Source: Crambe crambe (Eukaryota > Porifera > Demospongiae > Poecilosclerida > Crambeidae). Taken from it: a stretch of DNA of 64,000 nucleotides. Below, one piece after another: positions 34,901-47,000 of this stretch. Location: contig OZ004588.1 of the NCBI GenBank assembly GCA_963924555.1, positions 5,766,001 through 5,830,000 of the forward strand, read 5' to 3'. The translations under genes and the position numbers were made by a program. Below the pieces are notes generated by a model, which made no database searches, was not told the DNA's origin, and saw nothing but the letters and a program-made list of their open reading frames with translations. Each line of letters starts with the position of its first letter. Positions within the stretch are counted from its first letter, which is position 1.

Positions 34901-37892
34901 CAACTATGTGTCCAGAATGTCCAATTGCAACATGTCCTACTAGTAGACCTACAACTACTACACGTAAGTAGCTGTTATTAAATTAGCTCACACCAAGTGA
35001 CCCAAGTTGTCGATGCTGGAACTGCTATAATTATTTTCATTGAGGAGAGCTGTGCAGTTATAATCATTAAATTTTAAATACCGGTCACTTGAAGTCGAGA
35101 ATACAGCACAACTGAATCCGAGTGTTTTGACAACACTCTCTTGTCTGTTATCTCTTTGCAATAACTGGAATAGTTATGGCATGCAGAATAGCTATCTACC
35201 TTTCTTCACTTAGGACTGCACTTTGAACTTGGAGGGAGAACCTACTTGAATAACACAGTTGTGATTGGAGATGATATCGGTGAAGGTACTACAGGACTTC
35301 TCTGTGTCACTAATAAAACAAGTTGCTGTACTGGTGTTAATCGTGCGGGAGAGTTCTACTACCCCAATGGGACGATGGTTCCTACTTTGTCTATGGGATA
35401 TGGCTTCTACAGAAACAGAGATAGTAGTGTTGTGCGTCTTAATAGAAGGAATGGTGCTCAAGTCCATGCTGGAGAGTATCGTTGTCAAGTTCCTGATGCT
35501 AGTGGAGTGGATCAAAGCCTGTACATCAATATTGGTAAGGAGAATTGAGATATTACATAACTAGAAATCTAACTATTTTTGCTACAGTTTCCACTGGTGC
35601 CTCTGCCCCTACCTGTCCTTCTACTGTAACAGCTCCACCCACAGTTGCTTGTACACCATGTCCTTCTCCGCCCATAGTATCATGTTCTACATGTCCTACT
35701 CATCCACCACCACGTTCTTGTCCCCCCTGCGAACAATGTCCCACCACTCTACCACCACCACCTTCTACTACCACTCAGTGTATGTGTCCAGCAACCCCAA
35801 CTTGTTCCTCTCCTACTGCTCCAAGGAATGGTATGTATATTGCACATCAAGTAGCTAGTTTGCTGTTTTGTATCGTTGTGCTGGCCTATAGTTTGTATTG
35901 TCAGAAGCATAACAATGCCTATGGTTTGTATTGTTGGAAGCATAATAATGGCCTAGGTTAGCATTTGTATTGTTGGAAGCATAAAAATGGCCTATGGTTT
36001 GTATTGTTGGAAGCGTAATAATAGCCTATGGTTAGCATTTGTATTGTCAGAAGCATAAAAATGGCCTATGGTTTGTACTGTTGGAAGTATAATAATGGCC
36101 TATCATTTGTATTGTTTGTCTGTAATCCATACAGTACAAACATGTTAACGTCATAATTATTGTGAACAGATGTACACTTTGAGCTTGGAGGGAGAACCTA
36201 CTTAAACAACACTGTTGTGATTGGAGAAGACATTGGTGAAGGTGCTGCAGGACTTCTCTGTGTCACTAATAAAACAAGTTGCTGTACTGGTGTTAATCGT
36301 GCGGGAGAGTTCTACTACCCCAATGGGACGATGGTTCCTACTACTTTAATGGGATATAACTTCTACAGGAACAGAGATGAAATGGCAGTGCGTTTGAATA
36401 GAAGAAATGGTGCCCAATTTCCTGTTGGAGAGTATCGTTGTCAAGTTCCTGATGCTAGTGGAAGCATTAAAAACCTGTACATGAACATTAGTACGTAAGA
36501 AGAATTGAGATATCGACTAGAAATAATCTAATCTTTTGCTACAGTTTCCAATGGTACTTCTGATTCTACCTGTCCTCCCACTATAACAGCTCCACCTACA
36601 TCCTCCTGTCCTGCATGTCTTACTCCTCCACCACCACGTCCTTGTCCCCAATGTCCCACCCCTCCATCACCAACATGTTCCTCTCCTACTGGTCCAAGGG
36701 ATGGTATGTGAACTGCTAATTGTTGGAATGTTTTATAGCTAATGGCCTGAGATATTTATTATGACCACTGCCAAATCACTACCCTTCCCCCCCCCCCCCC
36801 CCAATAATCTTCCAATATAACATTCCTTAGTGAAAGTGTATAAAATTCCCATCCACACCTACTGCATGATTTAGGAAAGTAAAAATAATTCATGTGTAGC
36901 TACAGCTTACTTGTAATTATGTAGCTTTTTACACTGTTAGCAATGTAGTTACAGGGTTTTCATGTTATTTACACTGTTAGCAATGTAGTTACAGGGTTTT
37001 CATGTTATTTACACTGTTAGCAATGTAGTTACAGGGTTTTCATGTTTTTTACACTGTTAGCAATGTAGTTACAGGGTTTTCATGTTATTTACACTGTTAG
37101 CAATGTAGTTACAGGGTTTTCATGTTTTTTACACTGTTAGCAATGTAGTTACAGGGTTTTCATGTTATTTACACTGTTAGCAATGTAGTTACAGGGTTTT
37201 CATGTTTTTTACACTGTTAGCAATGTAGTTACAGGGTTTTCATGTTATTTACACTGTTAGCAATGTAGTTACAGGGTTTTCATGTTTTTTACACTGTTAG
37301 CAATGTAGTTATAGGGTTTTCATGTTATTTACACTGTTAGCAATGTAGTTACAGGGTTTTCATGTTATTTACACTGTTAGCAATGTAGTTACAGGGTTTT
37401 CATGTTATTGAACATGATTACAATGATAATTTAATAATGAAAATTTCCCAATTTACAGTAATTTGTATAGCTGAACCTTGTGATAATAAAAAAATTTTTT
37501 TTTTAATAATATTGTGAACAGATTTACACTTTGAGCTTGGAGGGAGGACCTATTTGAATAACACTGTTGTGATGGGAGAACATATTGGTAAAGGTGCTGC
37601 TGGACTTCTCTGTGTCACTAACAGTGCAAGTTGCTGTCGTGTTAATCGCGTGGGAGAGTTCTACTACCCCAATGGGACAGTAGTCCCTGTTCTTCGATCA
37701 GGTTATATTTTCTACAGAAACCGAGGTATAAAAACAGTGCGCCTGAATAGGAGAGAGAGTTTCCAATTTCCTGTTGGAAAGTATCGTTGTGTAATTCCTG
37801 ATGCTAATGGAGTGAATCAAAACCTGTACATCGATATAGGTAAGATGACGTAATGCAGCTTGCATGTAACCTTTTTTTTTTTTGTAGCTTAA
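31990..37892 (+). pseudogene. EphR-like gene 2: Eph ligand-binding, FN3, four Ig-like domains; one frameshift
   Basis: Exons: 31990-32826, 32877-33035, 33370-33690, 33751-33938, 33992-34046, 34229-34273, 34331-34666, 34721-34963, 35214-35534, 35588-35830, 36170-36490, 36545-36703, 37522-37839, 37888-37892. Order: signal peptide, Eph ligand-binding domain, Cys-rich module, two FN3, then Ig-like domains (HFELGGRTYLNN to GEYRCQVPDASG) alternating with Cys/Pro/Thr linkers rich in CPTCP-type repeats. All introns after exon 1 are phase 1 or 0 and fit. The stop follows the fourth Ig-like exon, and an AATAAA lies at 37990-37995. There is no membrane span. One base is missing near 32585-32600 relative to EphR-like 3, shifting the frame at the end of the ligand-binding domain. 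That is either true decay or a sequence error. Confidence 0.7.
36926..37408. repeat. 40-bp minisatellite, about 12 copies, in EphR-like 2 intron
   Basis: The unit begins TACACTGTTAGCAATGTAGT and ends CAGGGTTTTCATGTTATT. Units differ at one position (GTTATTT or GTTTTTT), and the two types partly alternate, suggesting an 80-bp higher-order unit. The corresponding intron of EphR-like 3 (49135-49337) has only about 5 copies. Confidence 0.95.
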
Positions 37893-37989
37893 AGGTACTT
37901 CTACACGAAACTCTACTTTTAATGTCCTCTTCCAGATGTTTGCCTTTGATTTATAGCTACCTTTTTTTGAGTGTAATTTTTTTCACTAC

Positions 37990-37995
37990 AATAAA
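37990..37995 (+). terminator. Candidate polyadenylation signal of EphR-like 2
   Basis: AATAAA about 100 bp after the stop. It is conserved at 49931-49936 downstream of EphR-like 3. It supports the view that these genes end here without a membrane span. Confidence 0.5.
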
Positions 37996-38376
37996 TTATA
38001 TACCTACACAGCTATAGCTACATAGTTAACTATAATATGTACATAAAATTATAATACACTGTTATGAAGCAAGTTATTATTCTTGAAGTATAATATTAAA
38101 GTTTTGCTGCACTCCCCTGCTATATATCATTGTTGCATTGGCATTGTTTGTTGTAACTACGTATAAGCATAGATATACTAGAATATCTATGGTATAAGCA
38201 ATTATCAGCTGCAATAACTACTGAGATTATAGCTTAATGGCCATACAAATTATACAGCTAGCTATACAGTTTAATATAACTACATCCATGATAAACTATT
38301 CTCCCTGACTATATTATACTGTTAGTTATGAATCACTAAACAATCAGGTACTATGCTGGCAAGAAGTTCATTAATT

Positions 38377-39597
38377 TTAGTCCTGGTCCTCTCCCTTGAG
38401 AATGGCCTCGAAGGAGAAGGGTCTGAACTTGTAGCCGTTTCCATCGTAGAACTTGTTCTGGAACTCCACCCAGTGCAGCCTGAGGGCATGCAGGAAGGCA
38501 GAGAGGCCCTCCATCACTAGAAGGATGCCAATGGTCAGAGCTGTATGGTAATTAAGGAAGGTGGGTAGAAATGATAACACAATCGAATGGGAAACCCGCA
38601 TCAGGACAAAGTTAAAGTGCATGGGGGAGCATCGTGGACTATCCTATTCTTCTATTGGCAAAGGTGACCTGGTCCATGATAGCTATGAACTAACTATCAA
38701 CTAGAATAACTCATGTCACCATAATTATCTGGGCATTTATCACTATTGCATGGGGAGGTCCACCAAATATTACATGAGAGGACAAATTGCATATGCATAC
38801 AATAACTAGCTACATAGCTTCCTAGGTGCGTGAATTCTCACCTGCCCAGAATGCAAAGAGGAAGAAAAGGGCTGCAGTTCCCACAACTGGACCCATCTCC
38901 ACACTCATTTCCATGCCCATGTTCAACACCATGTCCCAAAGCACCTCTGACAGTTCTAATTATACAAAGACAGACATACCATTATTGTTAGTACCATAAC
39001 ACAGATATAGCTACCATGTCTACATAATTGTTCAAGCTATGAATATCGGGAAACACAAAATTTCTGAAATTCATGTAGCCAGGAAACCAACATTAACAAT
39101 TACGTACCAGCATGGGCCAGACTGAGAGCCCAGAGTCGTAAGTAGGAAGCAGTATTGGAGATGGTACCAAGGCAGTACTCGATGGTGTGGATGGCTTGAT
39201 GCACAAACTTCTCACTGAAGTCAAACTGCCATAATTGAGGAGAGAAAGAAAAGAGAGAGAGAGAGTCAGAATAGATAGGAGTGATTGACGAGAGAGAAAA
39301 GAGAGAGTTGGAATAGATAGGGGAGGGTGAGGAAGGGGAGAGGGAGGGATGGAGGCAGCATAGGGAAGAAAAGGAAGGAAGGAAGGAGAGAGAGAGATAT
39401 GTAATCTACTAACATTTGAACTACTATTGAATACTTACATGTTCTTCATCATCACGACTGCCACCACCACCACCAGACTGTCCATTCTCCTTTTCTTTCC
39501 TGTCCAGCTCATCATGCTGTAATATCCTGTTCTCTTCGTCGAATGATGACTCGCTCTCCATTGTCACATTGTAAGATGAGCCTGCCTGCTGATATCC
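38377..39597 (-). pseudogene. 3' fragment of V-ATPase a subunit gene (last four exons only)
   Basis: Exons 39439-39597, 39118-39235, 38842-38955 and 38377-38540 match exons 17-20 of the complete gene at 50270-61223 almost base for base, with splice sites kept. No exons 1-16 exist upstream: about 700 bp beyond, the sequence switches at 40292-40295 into cyclin T intron DNA. Without a promoter, start codon or the N-terminal domain it cannot make the subunit. Confidence 0.9.
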
Positions 39598-39604
39598 CTG
39601 TGTA

Positions 39605-39930
39605 AATAAAGGAAAAAATATTTATTCTAAATAAAAAAGAGAAGTAGGGATGGCTGTGTGCGGTTCAAAAAAAGTTAAGCAACAAGAGAGTGAACTTCAG
39701 TCAAGTAACCCCTTACCCATCACCAACTATGAGGTAACTATTCCTACTTCACTCCCATGCATGATGAGATATAATTTAAGGGAGTGAAGTAGGAATAGTT
39801 ACCTCGTAGTTGGTGATGGGTAAGGGGTACTTGACTGAAGTTCACTCTCTTGTTGCTTAACTTTTTTTGAACCGCACACAGCCATCCCTACTTCTCTTTT
39901 TTATTTAGAATAAATATTTTTCCTTTACTT
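39605..39930. repeat. Long near-perfect hairpin in V-ATPase intron (first copy)
   Basis: Two arms of about 150 bp (left ending CTATTCCTACTTCACTCCC, right beginning GGGAGTGAAGTAGGAATAG) are inverted copies around a loop of about 25 bp. The outer ends are AAAGGAAAAAATATTTATT and its inverse. It is repeated at about 51557-51882 in the complete gene. It lies a few bases from an exon 17 acceptor. Confidence 0.9.
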
Positions 39931-40359
39931 GTTCATCATCTTTTTTGATGTAATGCTCTATTATTTTATTATAGGCAACTGGATGCTATCAAAAGTTAAA
40001 GTTCACATGTTGTAGCTATGTAGTTCATTGGAGATTTCATCATAATATTGTATGAGCCTGATCTGGAAGATCTACAGTTTATAATAAGATTGCCCCATTG
40101 ACCTAATTTGCATATAATTTTTAAGGCCTTTACTGATATACTGTTGCATCAAGGGTTGATTCATAACCAGACTAGTGCCTAGGGTTTACGTTCTGAGCAT
40201 CGAGAGACCGAGAAAGCTAATGACAGATTCACTAGTCAGTTGCGAGGTCAAGAATCACGTAATCACGTGGACGGGGTGGGGCATAAAAATGTCTGGTTTG
40301 ATCCATGAGATCAACTTCCCTCATTCTGTCGTGTGCTTTTTTATAATTTATTATTACAG

Positions 40360-43300
40360 ACCTTCACAAAACTAGTAGAGTCAATTACTACCCATGAGCT
40401 ACTCATCTTGGAAATATGTTTTCTAGTTGTCAGCTCTGTAAGTGGTGCTCTTTAATTAGGAAAATTAAAGCTATGAAGTACGTAAATGAAGCCCTTTATT
40501 ATAGCAATAACTAAGTCATAGGATGTGATGAGTTAGTCCTAAACTTTGGCTCACCGTAACTCGTGACTACCAGTGGCCATGGTCTGGGTGTAGAGATAGT
40601 CTAACCATTATAGAACACATGGCAGAAGTTTGGAACAAATTCATCAAAGCATATATTTTGAGAAGTAGCAAATTCAATCAGGCTACATGGGACTGTTGTA
40701 CATCGAAGTGTAATGGGATTAAAGAGGTAATGCTCTTCCTTTGCAGGTTTTGATTTGGCAGTGCAACATGCTCATCCTCATGTAGTCAAATGCACACAAC
40801 TGGTCCGAGGTAAGTCACATATCCGTCACATGTATTATCATCTAGCCATAGGGGAAAGATCCCATTCTGGGGTGCGTCATAAATTCAGACGTCAATTTAG
40901 GGGTATTCTTTGGCTTCCCATTGAAGTGGGGGGAGGGGAGGGGGACAGAATTGAAGCTACTGGTTACAGACAATTTGACCAAGGATTTAGCATCTGAAGT
41001 TTCATGGGTAAATTTCAATACAATACCACGAAAAAATTACCCATTTATATTAATATTTAAAACACCAAAATTTGATTGGCTGTTTTCGACAATAAGTTAG
41101 TTATTTCTAACATTTAATTTTTGGGAATGACTTACGTAGTGAACATTATTTATGTCTCATGTTTCTGTCCCAAACATGCACACACACACACACACACCAT
41201 TGCAGCTAGCAAGGATCTCTCTCAAACTGCCTACTTTATGGCCCACAACAGGTGCCAACTCTCTCTTCTTCCTCTCTCTGTCCTTTGACCCTACTCTAAG
41301 CCACACCCTCAATTACTGGGTCCCGAAAAATCTCAGCCACTTGTTGCACGCACATGCATGCTCTGGCAGGTCGTGGTGTATAGTAATTCGCCAATGGCTG
41401 GGATGAAACAGCACACAGCAGCAGCCATCACCTTTTCCCATATACTTGGTGCAGGCTATTTGCAAACTGTGTGTTACCTTGGCTATGGCGTTTCCTGTCA
41501 GAGTTTTGCTATGCCTGCTTTTTTTTTTTCCTCTTATAATATTTGGCTTGTGATTAGCAGGGGCTTAGAGTAATCTTATGTGCTGTGAGAGTTTTAGTTC
41601 TTAAGTGACTACAAGCTGAAGTGCATGTGTGCTGGGTCAAATCTTGCTGCCATTAGGCAGCTGGACTTGAAAAAAAAAACCCGTTTAAGTTTGAAGGCTC
41701 CAACTTGAAGCATCTATCAGGTACATTACATAAAGTAGCAGCTGGCTAGTGTTTTTGTTATTGCTGTTCAGTTGTTTGAATTTTGAAGAACTGTCAATTG
41801 TCAATTTTCAGTTTCCTTATCAGATTTCTCAAAAATGAGATGAACTTATTATCCTCAGTAAACTCTTACAGTACTCTCTAGTAGTAAATTTGTCCTTTGA
41901 AAGGTGTCATGTCTGGTATTAGCTTTGTTCTGATCCGAATGTTTTGGTGCCTTGTAAAAGTTATTGAAAATACGCCTTTCTTCCCAAACCCTACCCAAAC
42001 AATTAGCATAGAGCTAAATATGGACTCCCTGAGATGCAAAAACCTATGTACCTACATATATTCAGGACACCCTCTGCGGTATGATTCACCCCTGACACCT
42101 TTTTTATCAGGACACTAAATTATTACTTGTCCTAAAATTGTCTACATTTAAGTTTTATCTTTTTTCTGGAATAGTTTGCTACTGACAACATTCTGCCTGG
42201 AACACCGACCGACAGTGGTGGCATGTTGTTGCATCAACCTAGCTTGCGTCTGGAAGGGGATTGAGATCCCGCCCTCACAGGACCAGAAGGCGTGGTGGGA
42301 GTATGTTGACCCTGACATAAACCAGGAACTCCTTGACTGTGAGTGTGCAAGGGGAAACCTCTTCTGGGGTGTCGATGGGTGGACAACAGAATTTGGGGCA
42401 CGTTGAACCCAGAGGTTGTCTTCAATGCATTGAAAGTCATCCTTGTTTGCAGAGGGTCCCTCCTTTAATGGATGTAGTATTATTGTGACCTTATTACAGA
42501 AGCTCCTTTATCACCATTAGTAATATATAATGGGTCCTTTATTATATTCAAGAGGTCAAGAGTGGAGCTACTTGTTTAGATGTTGCTCTTCAGTGAATTC
42601 CCTTTTTCCTTTTAGCCCTAACAAAAGAGTTTCTTGATATATACGGAAAGTGTCCTAGTAAACTGCAGAAGAAGATAAATGAGCAGATAAAGTTGGCACA
42701 GAAACAGGTGGGTGGAGTTTGTTATAATTATTATGAGCAGAATTAAGAATTATTGGGTGTTAGTTTTCCTGGTTTTTGTTGGTATCTTTGATTTATTTTC
42801 CTTCATCTCTCTCTTGTAGAATAAGCTAAAACAAGGAGAGTCGAGTAGCTCTCAAGTAGAGAAAGGCAAAGGTCCAGCTCAAGAGGGCCTGCATCTATCA
42901 ACAGCATCATCATCCAAGTCTTCAAGATTAGCACCACCAAACCAATCACACAAACCTGTGGCTTCTTCCTCCTCATCCCATCACCACACACCTCACTCGA
43001 CCCATGGATCCCATCCCGCCCAGTTGCAGGACAATCGATCATCCAAGCATCTTCAACTCTCGGGATCATCTGCAAGCAAGCAATCACACTCTGCACAGAA
43101 TATATCAGCAAAGCCGGCCCGCCAAAATCTCTACTCTCAACAAGTTGGTAAAGGGTCTACAGCTTCATTGTCATCTAGTAGTAATAAGAGCCAACCAATA
43201 AATAAGATTGCAGGGATGTCCTCGCATGTGGCCAATAATAAAGTGGTATCAAAATTGCAAGAAGGTCATCGAGCTTTGGATGGTGCTGCAAGACAACAGC

Positions 43301-43731
43301 AACAACATGGTGTGTTGCACAAACATCAGGTCATGTCGGGATCTAGAGGCAGTGGAGAGAAACATCGAATGATGACTGGAGAACAGAAGAGTAAATCTTC
43401 AAAGCACGTTTCCGAGCACCATAATCACGACAGTCACATGACTTCTCGGATACACCACCACAACCCTCATCCTCAACACACAAAGCCAAGCAAGCGTCCT
43501 CACCTCTCCAGTAATGAGTTATCCGATAAGAAGAGACTGAAATTGGACTCCCAGCTTCAGCCTCCTCTACCACCTCTCCCTCCCATGTCATCCGAGGACG
43601 CTCCACCTCCTCCACCCCCGCAGAATTATTCACATGATTACAGTTCATCGCTACCACCACTTCCTCCTTACCCCCCGCCCCGTTCGTCGATTATGGTGCA
43701 TGACAGATCTCCTCCGCCCCCTCCCCCCTAG
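40360..43731 (+). pseudogene. Cyclin T 3' fragment (exons 4-9)
   Basis: Exons equivalent to 4-9 of cyclin T are present with very high identity; the final exon ends at 43731. The first three exons, with the promoter, start codon and much of cyclin box 1, are absent because the segment begins at the duplication seam (40292-40295). In the exon 4 copy, seven bases (CCCTTGG) including the exon end and donor G are missing near 40413. The last exon differs from the complete gene by only a few substitutions (Ser to Asn, Leu to Ser, Met to Ile). A truncated transcript is possible, but no CDK9-binding cyclin fold would result. Confidence 0.88.
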
Positions 43732-43987
43732 TTTTTCAAAAATTATCATAATTTATTTGCAAATTTATTATTATGCTATATATATAACTATTATTGTATT
43801 GTTATAATGAAGACTCTTTTTACTATGTTCATAATCATCAGGTGATTTGGTGCATTATTATATTACTCCGGGAAACGTGAATAATTGTGTGGTCCACTTC
43901 AGGTGATTTGATGCATTATTTAATATTGTTATAATTATTACTCCGGGAAACGTGAATAATTGTGTGGTCAACTGCATTCTACCCTGC

Positions 43988-43993
43988 AATAAA
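43988..43993 (+). terminator. Candidate cyclin T polyadenylation signal, uninterrupted copy
   Basis: AATAAA follows the cyclin T fragment stop by about 257 bp and precedes the EphR-like 3 start by about 58 bp. It marks a very tight tail-to-head spacing. The same site is separated from cyclin T by transposons in the upstream unit. Confidence 0.35.
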
Positions 43994-44050
43994 ACCAAGA
44001 CCTTCGGAAGCGTTAGATCTACCGGACTACCTGGACAACGGTAATTAGCA

Positions 44051-47000
44051 ATGCCTATACTTCTAGTCCTGTTTGCTATTGCACTGCTGTCTCTGGCATC
44101 TGGACAGGCTCCAGGAGATCATGAGGAGAGATGCAGAACTGGTATCAATGCACCCAGGCACCATTTCCCAATGGAGTGGAGAGTTTTAATGGACACATAC
44201 GACTACAGAAATTTATTGGGGTCTAGTGGAGTCTGGACATCTACATCCTGGCTTCAAGTTGTTGGAGGCAGTTGTTCATGGCAATTGACTGCCTCATCTT
44301 GCAGTCAAACACAGTCACAAAATAACTGGGTCTTCTCACAGCATATTAATTTTGAGGATGCTAAGGAAATCTTCTTCAATGTCTCTGTCAGGATAGATGA
44401 ATGCAATAATGAGCCTAACTGCAGAGATTATGTCACTCTGTATAGATATTACAGTGATCGTATGGTTAGTAATGCAGAACGGATAAATACTAACAACTAT
44501 CAACCATTAAATGGCACTGCTGAACAGTCACGCCTGCAACGGACTTCAGAGCAGACTCTGACTCTTACTCGACCTGCAGATAAGAATGGTTTCTACCTGG
44601 CAGTGAGAGATGAAGGAGCATGTGGACAATTTGTGCGAATGATAGTGTATTATGTTGTTGTCTGTAAATCTAGAGTGGTCGGCCTCGTGACTTATCCACA
44701 GACTGCTGTCCCTGTCCAAAACTCAAGGGGCATAGTATTTGATGCAATGTGTGCAGCTAATGCCCACAACACTACAAGTCTTCAAGTGGTAGTATCCAGC
44801 AGTACCAGTACCTGTAGTGATAGAGCACCAGGAGGGGCTGTTTGCAAATGTGATGCAGGATATGTGGTCTCAAGTAATGGAACGTCATGCCAAGGTAAGT
44901 AACAACCAGGTACATTGTCTGGTTACTATTCATGTCATTTGTAGCTTGTGGTGCTGGAAACTATCGTAGTTTAAGTGACACTTCCTGCCTGCCATGTCCT
45001 GGGAATACTGTCACAGATGTAGTGGGTGCTGCTGAGTGCAGGTGTTTGGAAGGATTCTACAGGAATGATTCTCCACAGGAAGGACCAGAAGTAGCCTGTA
45101 CAGGTAATTATTACCTATAGCTACACGTTTAAGCAATGGAGTAACCAACATTAATTTTACTAAAGAATGGCTATGAGATCCTTAGATAAGGTGTGTTTCT
45201 AGTAACATAGCTAGATAGCATTAAATTTTTGTACATGACTTGATATATAAAGGGTAGGTGAAATGAAAATTTTTTTTTTTACATTTTTGGGTTGTTTTGT
45301 ATGCCTACATTACTGGGAAAAAATATGAGAAGCATTGGTTGAAATCTCACCGAGAAAATAGCAGTAGAAGTTGACAATTTTATTTACATTCTGTTTTGGG
45401 CGGGGCTTACTTGTGATGTCATAGAGGGAACTCATTGTACAATCCCTATTGAAAATAATAAAAATGCTGGAGTCTGTATTTCACACATGGTTCAGTGTAT
45501 TCCTTCCAAACTTTACACAAGTTAATCTTAGAGTATGCTAAAAGTTATGCCAATATTTGAAGCTCATGCCTGTTACCAAAGGTGAGATATTCAAAAAATC
45601 ACTTCAAAATGTAGAAACAAGCACTCAGAGCTGATGGCCAGCTTGTCATGCTATAGGTAGGGAGCTAGAATTCTCAGATAGACTTACTGGAGCATGTGTG
45701 AGTTATACATATACAGCACAAGGCATCATACCTACTAGCTGTCAAACTAAGCATACAAGCTGACTAGCTAGGGTTATGCTGTATAGCTCACACATGTTCC
45801 AGTATATCTAAGACAGCTCACACATACTCCAGTAAGTCTATCTAAGACTTTTAAGCCCCTACCTACAGCATACTAGATTGGTCATCAGCTCAAAAAGCCT
45901 ATTTTTATATCTTGTATGCAGTGAAGGATATCTCACCTTTGATCAGAGGCATGGACTTTAAACTTTGTTACAGCCTTTAACATACCCTAGCATTTGTTAG
46001 TGCAAACTTTGGAGTGGAAATATCAAACCTTATGTGAAATACAGACTCCAACATTTGTATTATTTTCAATAGGGATTATACAATGAATTCCCTCTATGAC
46101 ATCACAAGTAAGCCCCGCTCCAAACAGGATATAAATGAAATGGCCAACTTCTACTGCTATTTTCTCAGTGAGACTTCAACCAATGCTTCTCATATTTCTT
46201 CCCAGTAATGTAGGCATACAAAACAACCCAAAAATGTAATAAACTGAGAAATATTTTTTTCATTTCACCTACCCTTTAACCCTGAGTACAACATACATAG
46301 TCCATGTAGTGGTCTAGTACAAAAGGTATGTGGTTCATGACAGATGGCTATAGCTGCTATCAAAACTACTGCAAAATAGAATAAGGACATTACTATATCC
46401 TAAAATTAGGTCATGCCATGAATATTCCTTATCTTCCTAGCACCTCCGAATGAATGTAGGAATATACGAGTGATATCAAGAACTTCTACTGCCATTACTG
46501 TCAGTTGGACACAACCTACAACTACAGGAAGACCTGACTTCTTCTACAGAGTGCAACATAGTGATCCTAATAATGTTGGGCAATTCATTAGAGTGAATGA
46601 TAATCTGAGAGATCATGGGAATGAAGTGACTTATGCAGTATCTGAACTAGTTCCATTCACTAACTACATAGTGAGAGTGACCACCCACAATGGAGTGAGT
46701 GACCAGGACCCTGATAGTCATCTGCGCCAGTGTCAAGTCACCAGCATGACAAGAGAGGGATGTACGTATGTTTATGATCATAATTCCTTACAATAAATCA
46801 TTGTTCTTTTTCTAATGCAGTACCTGGTTTACCTAACAACCTGCAGCGCTTATGTGCTGTAATAGTGTGGAATGAACCTTCTGAACCCAATGGAAACATC
46901 ATTAGATATGAGATTCAGTTTTCTCCTGGTCAGAAAAGATCAGTTAGTCCACAGAGTACCTTTTATATCACTAGGAGTGAAGAGAGATTACCGAATACAG

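Noticed and set aside
36926-37408. CRISPR-like array
   Set aside because: The repeats are head-to-tail 40-bp units without unique spacers, in an animal intron.
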